Source: Nocardia sp. NBC_00565 (GTDB taxonomy: Bacteria; Actinomycetota; Actinomycetes; Mycobacteriales; Mycobacteriaceae). Taken from it: a stretch of 64,000 nucleotides of DNA. Of this stretch, positions 46,695 through 55,925 are shown piece after piece; the stretch's first letter is position 1, and each line of letters begins with the position of its first letter. Under the pieces are notes generated by a model. The model was not told the origin of the DNA. It searched no databases and saw only the letters and a program-made list of their open reading frames with translations. The stretch spans positions 7,812,001-7,876,000 of the forward strand of contig NZ_CP107785.1 in assembly GCF_036345915.1 (NCBI RefSeq), in the 5' to 3' direction. The position numbers and the translations under genes are program-made.

Positions 46695-48191
46695 ATGATT
46701 ATCGATCCCAGTGGGCGTGGCCCCACCATGCGGCAGCTGTTGATCGCCGGTGTGTGCGGACTCGTCGTGTTCGCCCTGATCCTCGGCTTTCTGATGGCCA
46801 GATACCGTGGCTATTTCGTGCCCAAGGTCGATGTGGTCGCCAATCTGACCACCACCGGTGACGGACTGCCCGATCAGGCCGACGTCAAGTTCCGCGGCGT
46901 GCTCGTCGGCGCGGTCAAGGACGTCGAGGTGGCCGCCAAGGGTGAGCTGCAGAAGGTACAGATCGAGCTGAAGCCGGAGTTCGCGGGCGATATCCCGTCG
47001 AACGTGACGGCCCGGGTGGTGCCGAGCAACCTGTTCGCCGTCACCTCGGTGGAGTTGGTCTTCAACGGCCCGGGTGACAAGTACCTGCACGAGGGTTCGA
47101 CCATCGAGGAGGACCGCAGCCAGGGCACCATCGCGCTGCAGGACACCCTCACCACTGTCCGGACCATCCTCACCAAGATCGATCCGGTGCAGTTCGGCCG
47201 GGTACTCGGCACGCTCTCACAGGCGCTGGACGGCAGCGGCCGGATGCCCGGCTCCACCGTCGAGCGGCTGGATAATTGGCTCACCTCGGTGGACCAGTCC
47301 ATCCCGAATCTCGGTGTGCTGCTCGATGATTTCTCGAACTCGTTCCGCGCGCTCAACCAGTCCGCACCGGAACTGCTCGATGTGCTGGGCAGTTCGGTGA
47401 AGACCGCGCAGACCATCGCGGATCACCGCTCCGCCCTGGTCGCGTTGATCAGTGGGACGGCGGGCACGGTGGATACGGTCAACGGACTGTTCGCCCGCAA
47501 CGGCGATATCGGCAAGCAGATCACCGCGGGCACCAGCGATATGTTCGGTGCGATTGCCGCGGACGCGAATTCGATTCCGGACACCATCGCCTCGCTGAAC
47601 AACTCGCTGCGCAAGTTGAGTACGACCTTCCACTGGGGTCCGCAGCGGCAGATGGTCTGGAATGCCGGCGCGACGCTCACTCCGTACCGGCCCTACGAAC
47701 AGGCGGACTGCCCGCGCTACGGCAATCTGGCCGGCCCGAGCTGTGCCACCGCGCCGGCTGTCTCCGATCCCGGTTACCTGCCGCCGTCGATGCAGCCGCG
47801 TTCGCTGGCGAGCGCCGAGGGGTTGGCGAAACTGCCACTGCCCGCGGGCTTCCCGGAGATTCCGGGGCTGACCTCGCCGGGTGATCCGCTCGCATCGACC
47901 TCGGCCGAGCCGAAGCCGGCCAGCCCGTTCGCGGGTACACCGCTGGAAGGGTTGTTCCCGAATCTGATTCCGTCCGCACCGGGTGCTCAGCCCGCGGCCG
48001 GTCAGCCCGCGGCTCCGGTCGCGCCCGCCGAACCGGCGAGAGTGCCTGCGGCCGCACCGATTTCGTACGAAGGAGATGCCGCGATCGTCGCGCTGCTCGG
48101 TCGTCGGCCGACGACGGCCGAATATCTGTTGCTCAGTTCGGTACTGCGCGGGGGCACCCTGCAGGTGACCGAAAGCGGTGCGGCCAAATGA
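46695..48191 (+). CDS. mceA: Mce family protein MceA
   Basis: This 498-residue protein has an N-terminal membrane anchor (LLIAGVCGLVVFALILGFLMARY, about residues 14-36). The MCE domain (about 42-125, DVVANLTTTGDGLPDQADVKFRGVLVG) precedes an alpha-helical region that forms the hydrophobic tunnel in mycobacterial Mce complexes. The C-terminus (about 380-470) is Pro/Ala-rich and disordered. It is the first of six mce genes. The stop overlaps the mceB start by 4 nt. Which of the mycobacterial mce groups it matches cannot be told by eye. Confidence 0.93.
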   Translation: MIIDPSGRGPTMRQLLIAGVCGLVVFALILGFLMARYRGYFVPKVDVVANLTTTGDGLPDQADVKFRGVLVGAVKDVEVAAKGELQKVQIELKPEFAGDIPSNVTARVVPSNLFAVTSVELVFNGPGDKYLHEGSTIEEDRSQGTIALQDTLTTVRTILTKIDPVQFGRVLGTLSQALDGSGRMPGSTVERLDNWLTSVDQSIPNLGVLLDDFSNSFRALNQSAPELLDVLGSSVKTAQTIADHRSALVALISGTAGTVDTVNGLFARNGDIGKQITAGTSDMFGAIAADANSIPDTIASLNNSLRKLSTTFHWGPQRQMVWNAGATLTPYRPYEQADCPRYGNLAGPSCATAPAVSDPGYLPPSMQPRSLASAEGLAKLPLPAGFPEIPGLTSPGDPLASTSAEPKPASPFAGTPLEGLFPNLIPSAPGAQPAAGQPAAPVAPAEPARVPAAAPISYEGDAAIVALLGRRPTTAEYLLLSSVLRGGTLQVTESGAAK

Positions 48192-49231
48192 GCGTTCGCA
48201 AACCGCTGATCGGCTTCGGCCTGTTCGCGATCGTCTCGATCCTGGTCACCGTGGTCGTCTGGAATACGCTGGCACGGGTCGTGGCGGGTGAAACCAACAC
48301 CTACACCGCGACGTTCAGCGATGTGCTCGGCCTGCGCGAGGGCGATGACGTCCGGATGGCGGGTGTGCGCGTCGGCAAGGTCGAGAAGATCGAGCTCACC
48401 CGGGATACCCAGGCCAAGAAGTCGGTCGCCAACGTGACCTTCATCGTGCAGCGCAACCAGACGGTGTACGACGATACGAAAGCCCTTGTCCGCTACCAGA
48501 ACCTGATCGGCCAACGCTATATCGCGCTGGCTCCGGGCAAGGCGGCCGGCCCGGCGGCGTTGAAGAACAAGGCCACCATTCCGCTGACGCGCACCGAGCC
48601 GTCCTTCGACGTCTCGGGTCTGCTCAACGGATTCCAGCCGCTGTTCCAGGTGTTGCAGCCCGAACAGGTGAACCGGCTCTCGGAGACCTTCATCCAGGCA
48701 TTGCAGGGTGACGGTGTTTCGTTGAGCTCGTTCATCACCCAGGCCGCCACCCTGGCCACGGATTTCCAGCGCAGGGACGCGATTCTCAGCGATGTGATCA
48801 CCAACCTCAGCGGCGTGATGTCCGGGTTGGCCAAGCGAGGTGATGAATTGGAGACCCTGGTTACCCAGACCCGGGCACTGATCGGCGGCCTGTACGACCA
48901 GGGCCAGTCGCTGCAATCGTCCACGGTGCAGATCGCGGACGCGACCAGCTCCCTGATCGACATGATGGGCAAGATCCAGCCGAAGCTGGCCACCGCACAG
49001 GATTCGACGAGCGCGGCGCTGACACTGTTGATCGCCAACGGTGCCAAACTCGACCAAGCTGCGATCGACCTGCCCGCGGCGCTGGCCGCCCTCGGCAAGT
49101 TCACCCAGGACGGCGCCTACGCGAATGCGTACTTCTGCAAGCTGGACGTCTCGCTGTACGGCATCCTGCTCCCCCGCGGTCTGCTCCCCCAGATCGGCGG
49201 CAACGGACAGTCGGCGGTGTGCCGCCCATGA
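48188..49231 (+). CDS. mceB: Mce family protein MceB
   Basis: This 347-residue protein has one N-terminal membrane segment (LIGFGLFAIVSILVTVVVWNTLA). The MCE domain includes FSDVLGLREGDDVRMAGVRVGKV, and a long helical region with GQSLQSSTVQIADATSSLIDMMG-type heptads follows. The Cys-containing end YFCKLDVSLYG...CRP is typical of MceB. It overlaps mceA by 4 nt and mceC by 4 nt, which indicates a single translationally coupled operon. Confidence 0.93.
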   Translation: MSVRKPLIGFGLFAIVSILVTVVVWNTLARVVAGETNTYTATFSDVLGLREGDDVRMAGVRVGKVEKIELTRDTQAKKSVANVTFIVQRNQTVYDDTKALVRYQNLIGQRYIALAPGKAAGPAALKNKATIPLTRTEPSFDVSGLLNGFQPLFQVLQPEQVNRLSETFIQALQGDGVSLSSFITQAATLATDFQRRDAILSDVITNLSGVMSGLAKRGDELETLVTQTRALIGGLYDQGQSLQSSTVQIADATSSLIDMMGKIQPKLATAQDSTSAALTLLIANGAKLDQAAIDLPAALAALGKFTQDGAYANAYFCKLDVSLYGILLPRGLLPQIGGNGQSAVCRP

Positions 49232-50223
49232 CCAAGATCAAGGACAGGTTCAACAGCAACCGCTACTTCTGGCTGGGTGTCATCGGTGGCGTCCTCATCA
49301 TCGTGCTGCTGATCGGCTCGAGTGCCTACAAGTTGATCGGCGTCGGTGAGAAGACGGTCAAGGCCGAGTTCGCGCAGACCGCCGGGGTCAGGGTCGGCGA
49401 CAAGGTCAATGTGGCCGGTGTCCCGAGCGGCCGGGTGGCCGGTGCGAAGCTGGAGGGCGGGCACATCCTGCTCACCCTCAGCGTCAAAGACGACGTCGAG
49501 CTGGGACCGGATGCCAGGGCCTCGATCAAGATGGCGACGCTGCTCGGCGCGCGCTATGTCGATCTCGATCCGGGTGACGGCTCCGGCCTGAAGGACGGCC
49601 GAATTCCGTTGTCCAACACTTCGGTTCCGTACAACCTGGCCGATGTGGTCGAGTACGGTACCCCGAAATTCGAGGCGCTCGACACCAAGCAGCTGGCCAC
49701 CTCGCTGGATCTGATCAACAAGCAGATGGGCGATTCGCCCGCGCTGACGGCGCAGGCGCTGGACAGCATCGGCGCGCTGGCGAAGGTGATGGATTCGCGC
49801 AAGGCGGAGGTCGACGGCCTGCTCAAGGATCTCGACCGGGTTACCAGGATCCTCGGCGACAACCGCAACAGCGTGCTGTTGGTGATCACCCAGGGCGAGG
49901 CCATCGCCAACCGGGTGATGGAACGCCAGGGCCTGCTGCGGCAGCTGCTCGACAATGTGTCGACGTTGAGCCGCCAGCTGCAGGAGATCGGCGCGGCCAA
50001 TAACAATCAGCTCGGCCCGACCATCGAGCAGCTGAACACCATGGCCGAGGGCCTGCAGAAGAACAAGGACAACCTCGATCGGATGCTGCAGACCATGCCG
50101 GTGGCGGTGCGCACCTTCAACAACGCGTTCGGCAACGGTCCGTACGGTGAGGTCGGCCTTCCCTGGCTCTTCCCCGACAACTGGTTGTGCTTCGCCCACA
50201 TGATCGAGGGGTGCCAGGGATGA
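49228..50223 (+). CDS. mceC: Mce family protein MceC
   Basis: This 331-residue protein has a membrane anchor FWLGVIGGVLIIVLLIGSSAY. The MCE domain (AEFAQTAGVRVGDKVNVAGVPSGRV) is followed by the helical tunnel region and a C-terminal LPWLFPDNWLCF segment. ATG 49228 overlaps the mceB stop as ATGA. An upstream in-frame start at 49219 is less likely. The mceD start again overlaps the stop by 4 nt. Confidence 0.93.
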   Translation: MTKIKDRFNSNRYFWLGVIGGVLIIVLLIGSSAYKLIGVGEKTVKAEFAQTAGVRVGDKVNVAGVPSGRVAGAKLEGGHILLTLSVKDDVELGPDARASIKMATLLGARYVDLDPGDGSGLKDGRIPLSNTSVPYNLADVVEYGTPKFEALDTKQLATSLDLINKQMGDSPALTAQALDSIGALAKVMDSRKAEVDGLLKDLDRVTRILGDNRNSVLLVITQGEAIANRVMERQGLLRQLLDNVSTLSRQLQEIGAANNNQLGPTIEQLNTMAEGLQKNKDNLDRMLQTMPVAVRTFNNAFGNGPYGEVGLPWLFPDNWLCFAHMIEGCQG

Positions 50224-51341
50224 GACTGCTGCGAATCAACCTGCGCCGGCCGAATCTGCGGCGGGTGACCAAACCACTGATGATCAGTGCCGCGGCGCTG
50301 GCTGTCGGCAGTTGCTCGCTGCTGCCGAGTTCGATGAACAGCGCACTGGGCAACACCATAACGATCACCGCGGACTTCGAGAACATCGCGGGCGTCTTCG
50401 AGGGCAACCCGGTCACGGTGCTCGGCTTGGAAGTCGGCAAGGTCGACAAGATCATTCCCAAGGGCACCCTGGTCGAAGTGCACATGACGATCGACAAGGA
50501 CGTCAAGATCCCGAAAGACGCGATGGCCGCGATCGTTTCGCCATCCATCGTCACCGATCGGCACGTCGAACTCACCCCGGCCTACACCCAGGGCGAGACC
50601 ATGGCCAACGGCGCGCATCTGCCGAAGGCGAAGACCAAGACGCCGGTCGAGCTGGACACGATGCTCAAGACCATCGATCAGTTCGCCGCGGCGCTGAAGC
50701 CGGAACCGGGCACCGAGGGCATCGGCCCGCTGTCGGGCCGGGTGCTCTACCCGATGCTCAACGGCAACGGCGAGAAGATGCGTGACACCCTCAACGCGCT
50801 CTCCGGTGCGTTGAAGGTCGGTGTCGACAATAAGGACGCGGTCTCCAACATCATCATCAAGCTGAACGAACTCACCACGATGCTGTCCGAAAACGACCAG
50901 TCCGTGCGTGATTTCAGCAACCGGATGACGCAGCTGACCGGACTGCTCAGTGATCAGGCCCCCGGTCTGGAGGCGACGCTGCAGCAGCTCAACGACTTCC
51001 TGGCCAATACGAGTTCGGTCTTCGTGCAGTATCAGGATCAGCTCGGGAGTTCGCTCGCCGGACTGACCAAGGTGACCGATCAGTTGCGTGCCAACGCCCG
51101 TGGCCTCACCGAGGTCGTCGACATCACGCCACTGCTCATGCAGAACCTGGACCGGTCGATGAATCGCGAGCTGGGCTACGTCCGGCTGCACGGCAACCTG
51201 CCGACCTTCCTCAACGGCGAGCTGCTGAGCGTGTTCTGCGAACGGATTCAGATGCGCTCGGATGGCTGCCGGACCGGCAAGATCGAGGACCTCGGCCCCG
51301 ACCTGGGGATTACGGCGGCACTGCTGGGGATGACCAAATGA
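50220..51341 (+). CDS. mceD: Mce family protein MceD, with a possible lipobox
   Basis: This 373-residue Mce protein has an N-terminal hydrophobic stretch LMISAAALAVGSC, whose VGSC could act as a lipobox. The MCE domain is ITADFENIAGVFEGNPVTVLGLEVGKV. A long helical domain with ARGLTEVVDITPLLMQNLDRSM near the end is characteristic of MceD. The start overlaps the mceC stop by 4 nt, and the stop overlaps mceE by 4 nt. Confidence 0.92.
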   Translation: MRLLRINLRRPNLRRVTKPLMISAAALAVGSCSLLPSSMNSALGNTITITADFENIAGVFEGNPVTVLGLEVGKVDKIIPKGTLVEVHMTIDKDVKIPKDAMAAIVSPSIVTDRHVELTPAYTQGETMANGAHLPKAKTKTPVELDTMLKTIDQFAAALKPEPGTEGIGPLSGRVLYPMLNGNGEKMRDTLNALSGALKVGVDNKDAVSNIIIKLNELTTMLSENDQSVRDFSNRMTQLTGLLSDQAPGLEATLQQLNDFLANTSSVFVQYQDQLGSSLAGLTKVTDQLRANARGLTEVVDITPLLMQNLDRSMNRELGYVRLHGNLPTFLNGELLSVFCERIQMRSDGCRTGKIEDLGPDLGITAALLGMTK

Positions 51342-52444
51342 ACGACCGGTTCACGTTGAAACCCCGCCGCACGCTGGTCGCGCTGGCGGCGGCATCCGGA
51401 GTGGCCATCACCTCCGGCTGTGGTCTCACGGTGGAGAGTCTGCCGCTGCCCAAGCCGGGCACGGCCGGTGAAACCTACACCGTGCACGCGAAATTCGAGA
51501 ACGCGCTGAACCTGCCCGACCAGGCGAAGGTGAAGATCGGTGGCTCCGATGTCGGCGTGGTCTCCAATATCCAGACCAAGAACTTCGAGGCCATTGTCGA
51601 TCTGAAGATCAGCAAGGACATCGATCTTCCGGTCGGCAGTACGGCCGAACTGCGCCAGGCCACCCCACTCGGCGACGTGTTCGTCGCGGTGTCGAAGGCC
51701 AAGGCGGATCCGGGCGCACCGATGCTGCACAACGGCGATACCCTCGGCTTGGACAAGACCTCGGCGGGCGCCACTGTCGAGGAGCTGTTGATCTCGGTCT
51801 CGCTGTTGTTCAACGGCGGTGGCGTCGCGGCGCTGACCAAGCTGACCTCGGAGATGGACTCCATCGTCGGCGGCCGCGGTGACCAGATAGCGCATCTGAT
51901 CAACGAAATGACCGGCGTGGTCGGCAGTTTGAACGACAACAGCGCTCGGATCGACAGTGTGCTCGCCCAGTTCAGCTCGCTGGCCACCACCATCGAGTCG
52001 AGACATACGGAGTTGGGGCAGGTCGCGGACACTCTGCCACAGATGATCGGCGCGGTCGCGGAGAACAACCGGGCGATCGGTGATCTGCTGCAGAAGATCT
52101 CGACGACCAGCGCGGCGCTCGGCGACTATGCCAACACCTCCAGCGACCAGCTGAGCGATCTACTCGACAATGTGCACAAGTTGATGACCGCGCTGTCGCA
52201 GACCGAGCAGAACTTCGGTCCGGCATTGGATGCGTTGCGCGACATACGCGGTCCGCTCGACGCGTCCTTCCGCGGTAACAGCCTCGCGGTCTACGCCACC
52301 GTCACCAATATCCACAACTTCAGCTTGTTGTCGGATCCGGCGCAGGGCAAGTTCTTCGACGGCCGCGATCTCAGCGACTTGGCGGGCAGCCTTATCACCG
52401 TCTTGCAGGCCATCCAAGGACGACTGCAAGGGGGACACCGATGA
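51338..52444 (+). CDS. mceE: Mce lipoprotein MceE
   Basis: This 368-residue lipoprotein (LprK/MceE type) has the signal TLVALAAASGVAITSGCGL, with the lipobox ITSGC and the acceptor Cys at about residue 28. The MCE domain includes AKFENALNLPDQAKVKIGGSDVGVV, followed by the helical tunnel region. It would anchor the Mce hexamer to the outer face of the membrane. It overlaps mceD and mceF by 4 nt each. Confidence 0.93.
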   Translation: MNDRFTLKPRRTLVALAAASGVAITSGCGLTVESLPLPKPGTAGETYTVHAKFENALNLPDQAKVKIGGSDVGVVSNIQTKNFEAIVDLKISKDIDLPVGSTAELRQATPLGDVFVAVSKAKADPGAPMLHNGDTLGLDKTSAGATVEELLISVSLLFNGGGVAALTKLTSEMDSIVGGRGDQIAHLINEMTGVVGSLNDNSARIDSVLAQFSSLATTIESRHTELGQVADTLPQMIGAVAENNRAIGDLLQKISTTSAALGDYANTSSDQLSDLLDNVHKLMTALSQTEQNFGPALDALRDIRGPLDASFRGNSLAVYATVTNIHNFSLLSDPAQGKFFDGRDLSDLAGSLITVLQAIQGRLQGGHR

Positions 52445-53619
52445 GTTGGCTCGGCAAACTGATGCGGCGCAAGTTGCTGCTGTCCAGCATCGGCTTGGTG
52501 CTGGTGTTCATCGTCGGCGCGACCTACCTGTTGGTGAGCGTCATGCGGGTGAACCCGCTGAAATCGACTTATGCGGTCACGGTTGACTTGGACCGCTCCG
52601 GCGGTCTGCAGCCGGGCAACGATGTGACCTTGCGCGGCTACCGCATCGGCAAGGTGACCTCCATCGAGTTGGTCGATCGCGGACAGTCCATCGCCGCGAC
52701 AGCCGAGATCGACTCGAAGTACAAGATTCCGGTCGACACCAATATCTCGGTGGGCGCGCTCTCCGGCGCCGGTGAGCAGTACATCGACTTCCGGCCGAAT
52801 ACCGAGCAGTCGCCGTTCCTGAAGGACGGTTCGGTGGTCGAATTCAATGCCGAGAAGATCAAGACGCCGACCCCGATCTGGTCGGTGCTCGACAACTCCA
52901 GCGCACTGATCGCTCAGGTCGATCCCGATAAGTTCAGTGTCATCCTGTCCAACTTGGATGTCGCGCTCAGTGGCGGTCCGGATCAGTTGCGCGGCATGGT
53001 CAATGGCATCAGCTTGGCCATGGCCGGTTTCGACAATCTGCTGCCGCAGACCCAGAACCTGATCGCCAACCTGCGCACCATCGCGGACACCACCTCGAAC
53101 GCACAGCCGGATCTGGCGACGCTGACCCGCAATTCGGGCCGGTTGTTCGACCAGTTCAACAATGCCAACGGCGAACTGCAGGCAGTGCTGGAGAAGGCGC
53201 CGGGACAGCTGACCAGTCTCGGTGCGGTGCTGGACAAGACGGCCGACCCGATCACCAGTCTGGCGGCCAACTTCGCGGCGATGACCAGGGCCGCGCAGCT
53301 GCGGATTCCGGCGCTGCAGGCGCTGTTCCCCTCCCTGAACATCGGGTTGTCCGCCGCTGGTGTGCCGGCCCACGACAACGAGTTCTACGCTGTCGCGGAT
53401 ATCTGGGTTCGGCCGATATGCCAGTACAAACACACGCCGATCCGCAATGAGGTCATCCAGGACGGTTCGGTGCCCAAGTGGAACTACTGCGAGAATCCGC
53501 CGCCCGGACTGCAGGTCCGCGGTTCGGCGAACGCACCGCGCCCGGATGTTCCGGACAATGGTGCGCAGATGCCGCCGGGTGCGGATCCGAATGAACACAC
53601 CCCGCCGGCGCTGCGGTGA
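52441..53619 (+). CDS. mceF: Mce family protein MceF
   Basis: This 392-residue protein is the sixth Mce subunit. It has a membrane anchor (LLLSSIGLVLVFIVGATYLLVSVMRV). The MCE domain contains VDLDRSGGLQPGNDVTLRGYRIGKV, followed by a helical domain with LEKAPGQLTSLGAVLDKTADPI. A Cys/Pro-rich tail (CQYKHTPIRNE, NYCENPPPG) ends the protein. It overlaps mceE by 4 nt. A gap of about 137 nt then separates it from the Mce-associated gene. Confidence 0.93.
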   Translation: MSWLGKLMRRKLLLSSIGLVLVFIVGATYLLVSVMRVNPLKSTYAVTVDLDRSGGLQPGNDVTLRGYRIGKVTSIELVDRGQSIAATAEIDSKYKIPVDTNISVGALSGAGEQYIDFRPNTEQSPFLKDGSVVEFNAEKIKTPTPIWSVLDNSSALIAQVDPDKFSVILSNLDVALSGGPDQLRGMVNGISLAMAGFDNLLPQTQNLIANLRTIADTTSNAQPDLATLTRNSGRLFDQFNNANGELQAVLEKAPGQLTSLGAVLDKTADPITSLAANFAAMTRAAQLRIPALQALFPSLNIGLSAAGVPAHDNEFYAVADIWVRPICQYKHTPIRNEVIQDGSVPKWNYCENPPPGLQVRGSANAPRPDVPDNGAQMPPGADPNEHTPPALR

Positions 53620-53756
53620 ACGTGAGTCACCCCGGCCAGGGTGCGTGATCCGCGGCCGGGAATACTCCCCCGCAGAGTGCGAAGATTCGTACGATGCGGA
53701 CCGACAAAGCAATATCGGTGCGCTCGAGTGCGCCGGGAAAGTGCAGGATTGTATCG

Positions 53757-54494
53757 ATGTCCACTGATGACGCCGGCGCCGAGAACCAGGACGCCCAGAA
53801 CGCGGACGCACCGCAGCAGGACGCCGAGGTCGACGCGTCCGCCGCGGACAAGCCGATCGAGTTGGGTAAGGCCGACGCCGAACCCGCGGCCGCTCCGAAG
53901 CCGACCGAGACGCAGGTAACGGACACGTTGGCCGAGGGCGCGCAGCGTCCGGTCGCCGCGGGGAGCACCAAGGGTAGTGGCGCGCTGGTGCCGGTGATCG
54001 CCGCATTCGTCGCCGGTGTACTGCTCGTCGCGGCGGTCACCGCCGTCGTCGTCTTCTACCGGCAGGCGAGCAACCGCGGCGACGAGTTGGACGCGCACGC
54101 CGACGCGACCTCGGCGGCCTGCGAATACGGCAAGCTGATCTCCACCTACGACCCGCAGACCATCGACGACTACCTCAAGAAGGTGGACGCCGCGTCGACC
54201 GGCGAGTGGCGGGACCAGTTCAGCAAGCTCGGCCAGGACCTCAAGGGCGTGGTCATCGACGCCAAGGCCACCTCGTCGACCTACGACATGCAGTGCGGCT
54301 TCCAGTCCGGCGACACCGAGAGCGCGAACGTTCTGGTGGTGATCGGCCAGACCACCACGAACGTGAATATCGCGGCTGCCAACAAGCCGCCGAGCAAGGT
54401 CGAGCTCGTCGTCGTCGCTGGCCTGAAGAAGGTCGACGACAAGTGGCTCGTCGACAAGTTCGATCTCCCCATCCTGAAGCAGATGGGCAATTGA
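53757..54494 (+). CDS. Mce-associated membrane protein (Mas/Mam type)
   Basis: This 245-residue protein has a long acidic, Ala/Asp-rich N-terminal cytoplasmic region (about 1-75). One membrane segment follows (LVPVIAAFVAGVLLVAAVTAVVVFYRQA). The extracytoplasmic domain of NTF2/VirB8-like type contains ACEYGKLISTYDPQTIDDYLKKVDAAS and GVVIDAKATSSTYDMQCG. Such proteins follow mce operons and stabilise the transporter in mycobacteria. ATG 53757 has AGGA 8 nt upstream. A strong terminator follows within 60 nt. Confidence 0.88.
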   Translation: MSTDDAGAENQDAQNADAPQQDAEVDASAADKPIELGKADAEPAAAPKPTETQVTDTLAEGAQRPVAAGSTKGSGALVPVIAAFVAGVLLVAAVTAVVVFYRQASNRGDELDAHADATSAACEYGKLISTYDPQTIDDYLKKVDAASTGEWRDQFSKLGQDLKGVVIDAKATSSTYDMQCGFQSGDTESANVLVVIGQTTTNVNIAAANKPPSKVELVVVAGLKKVDDKWLVDKFDLPILKQMGN

Positions 54495-54548
54495 GTTGTG
54501 ACTATGCCGAGCTGACACTCGGCTAGGTCGCGAATCCAGCGAAAAGCG

Positions 54549-54586
54549 CCTCCGGGCGGGTGGGAATGGCACCACCCGCCCGGAGG
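54549..54586. terminator. Terminator after the mce operon
   Basis: cctccgggcgggtgg (54549-54563) and its complement (54572-54586) form a 15-bp stem with an 8-nt loop, followed by tcttt. It serves the mce operon, and in the other direction RNase H, which ends at 54626. Confidence 0.85.
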
Positions 54587-54625
54587 TCTTTCCGGCGGTC
54601 TTGCGCCCGGTCGCACCAGGCGAAC

Positions 54626-55273
54626 TCAGAACAAGGTCAATGCCTGAGGCGCTGGGGCGACCGGCTTCCCCGCTGACCGCGGCCGGGGGGCTTTACTTGC
54701 GCCGTGTTTACCCACCCCGCCGGCTTCACCGGCTGCCATCCCCCTGAGGGAATTCCCCGTGGCGGTGGTCTTTTCGATCTTGTCCTCGAGTACCGGCGGT
54801 AGTTCGGGCAGTTCCGCGGTCGGAACTTCACCCGCGGCCGCGGAGGCCGCGGCCTGCCTGGCCGCCTCGCCGGCGAGGGTATCGGCCATCTCGTTGAAGT
54901 AGTTGCCGACATGTCCACGCACCCAGCGGAACCGGACCGGTCCCGGTCGGGAGGCGATGGCCCGATCGATCTGCTTGATGAGCTCGACGTTCTTCACCGC
55001 ACCGCCGGTAGAGGTGCGCCAACCGTTGGTGCGCCAGCTACCGATCCATTCCGAGGCGCATTTGATCGCGTATAGCGAATCGCTCTCGATGAGCAACGGC
55101 TCTTCGCTGGGATGGGCGAGCACCGCTTCCAGCAGCGCGCGCAATTCCGCTACCTGATTGGTTCCGGTGGCGGCTCCCCCGCTGCGCGAACCGCCCTGAT
55201 GATTGACCCAAGCCCAGCCGATGGCGCCGCCGGGATTGCGGAGGCAGGATCCGTCGGTGCTCACGATGATCAT
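54626..55273 (-). CDS. rnhA: Ribonuclease HI
   Basis: This 215-residue RNase HI cleaves RNA in RNA-DNA hybrids. The four carboxylates are visible in VSTDGSCLRNPGG (Asp), NQVAELRALLEAV (Glu), LIESDSLYAIKCASEW (Asp) and FNEMADTLAGEAAR (Asp), and the WVRGHVGN His loop is present. The C-terminal ~70 residues are a disordered Ala/Gly/Lys-rich extension beyond the usual ~150-residue enzyme. ATG 55273 is chosen because the fold begins directly at IIVSTDGS. It starts 10 nt after the SRPBCC stop on the same strand. Confidence 0.93.
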   Translation of the reverse strand: MIIVSTDGSCLRNPGGAIGWAWVNHQGGSRSGGAATGTNQVAELRALLEAVLAHPSEEPLLIESDSLYAIKCASEWIGSWRTNGWRTSTGGAVKNVELIKQIDRAIASRPGPVRFRWVRGHVGNYFNEMADTLAGEAARQAAASAAAGEVPTAELPELPPVLEDKIEKTTATGNSLRGMAAGEAGGVGKHGASKAPRPRSAGKPVAPAPQALTLF

Positions 55274-55283
55274 GGGTGGCACC

Positions 55284-55754
55284 CTACGCAATCCGACCGA
55301 CAAGATCGGTACCGTGGAATTCCTCTATCTCCCTTCGCAACTGGGACTCGGTGCGGCGTAGCGCCGATCGCACGGCGGCATCCACCACGCGCAGGCACAG
55401 GCGACCGAAGAGCCCACCCGGTGGAGCGTACTCTGCTTCCGAGGTCAGCACCGAGCGTCCATAGCCGAGCGGGTCGAAGCGCAGCGTCAAGGTGCCCGAC
55501 AATCGACCGCTCAGCGTGTAGCCGATCACCACATTGCGCCGGTATTCGGTGATCTCGCACGCCAGCTTCGGCCGCCACGGTCCGACCCCGGCGTGCGTGC
55601 TGAAGACCGCGCCCAGGCCCTGGTCGAGCTCGCCCTGCGGCTCGAACGCGGTAACGCCGAACATCCAGTCCGGCACGAACTGATGGTTGTCCGTGTAGGT
55701 GAAGGCCACCTCGACCGGTGCCCCCACGTCACTCGCGTACTTGATGTGGCCCAT
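55284..55754 (-). CDS. SRPBCC (polyketide cyclase/START-like) family protein
   Basis: This 156-residue protein begins with the typical helix-grip N-terminus HIKYASDVGAPVEVAFTYTDN. It continues with a hydrophobic-cavity strand pattern (EITEYRRNVVIGYTLSGRLSGTLTLRFDPLG, then VLTSEAEYAPPGG) and a long C-terminal helix. These proteins bind small hydrophobic ligands. The specific ligand or reaction is unknown. ATG 55754 follows GGGAGGG closely. It is probably co-transcribed with rnhA. Confidence 0.85.
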   Translation of the reverse strand: MGHIKYASDVGAPVEVAFTYTDNHQFVPDWMFGVTAFEPQGELDQGLGAVFSTHAGVGPWRPKLACEITEYRRNVVIGYTLSGRLSGTLTLRFDPLGYGRSVLTSEAEYAPPGGLFGRLCLRVVDAAVRSALRRTESQLRREIEEFHGTDLVGRIA

Positions 55755-55835
55755 AGGCCCTCCCTGTCGGCTGCCGATAAAAGTACTACAGATCTCCTCT
55801 TTATTGCAGCGGTTGCCCGGAACTCGGTTTGTCGG

Positions 55836-55875
55836 CTTGCCACATCGGCGACCGCCCGGTCGCCGATGTGGCAAG
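55836..55875. repeat. Perfect 40-nt palindrome with 19-bp arms
   Basis: cttgccacatcggcgaccg (55836-55854) and its complement (55857-55875) are separated by only 2 nt. It lies between the hydroxyglutarate-oxidase-like gene (stop 55926) and the SRPBCC gene (both minus strand). It could terminate the former. No U-run follows on that strand. The flank caagcagtcgccagcgg resembles the second repeat motif at 25919-25934. Confidence 0.6.
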
Positions 55876-55925
55876 CAGTCGCCAGCGGTGTTTGCTGGGA
55901 TCGGTGGTCCAGCTATCGCATCGGT

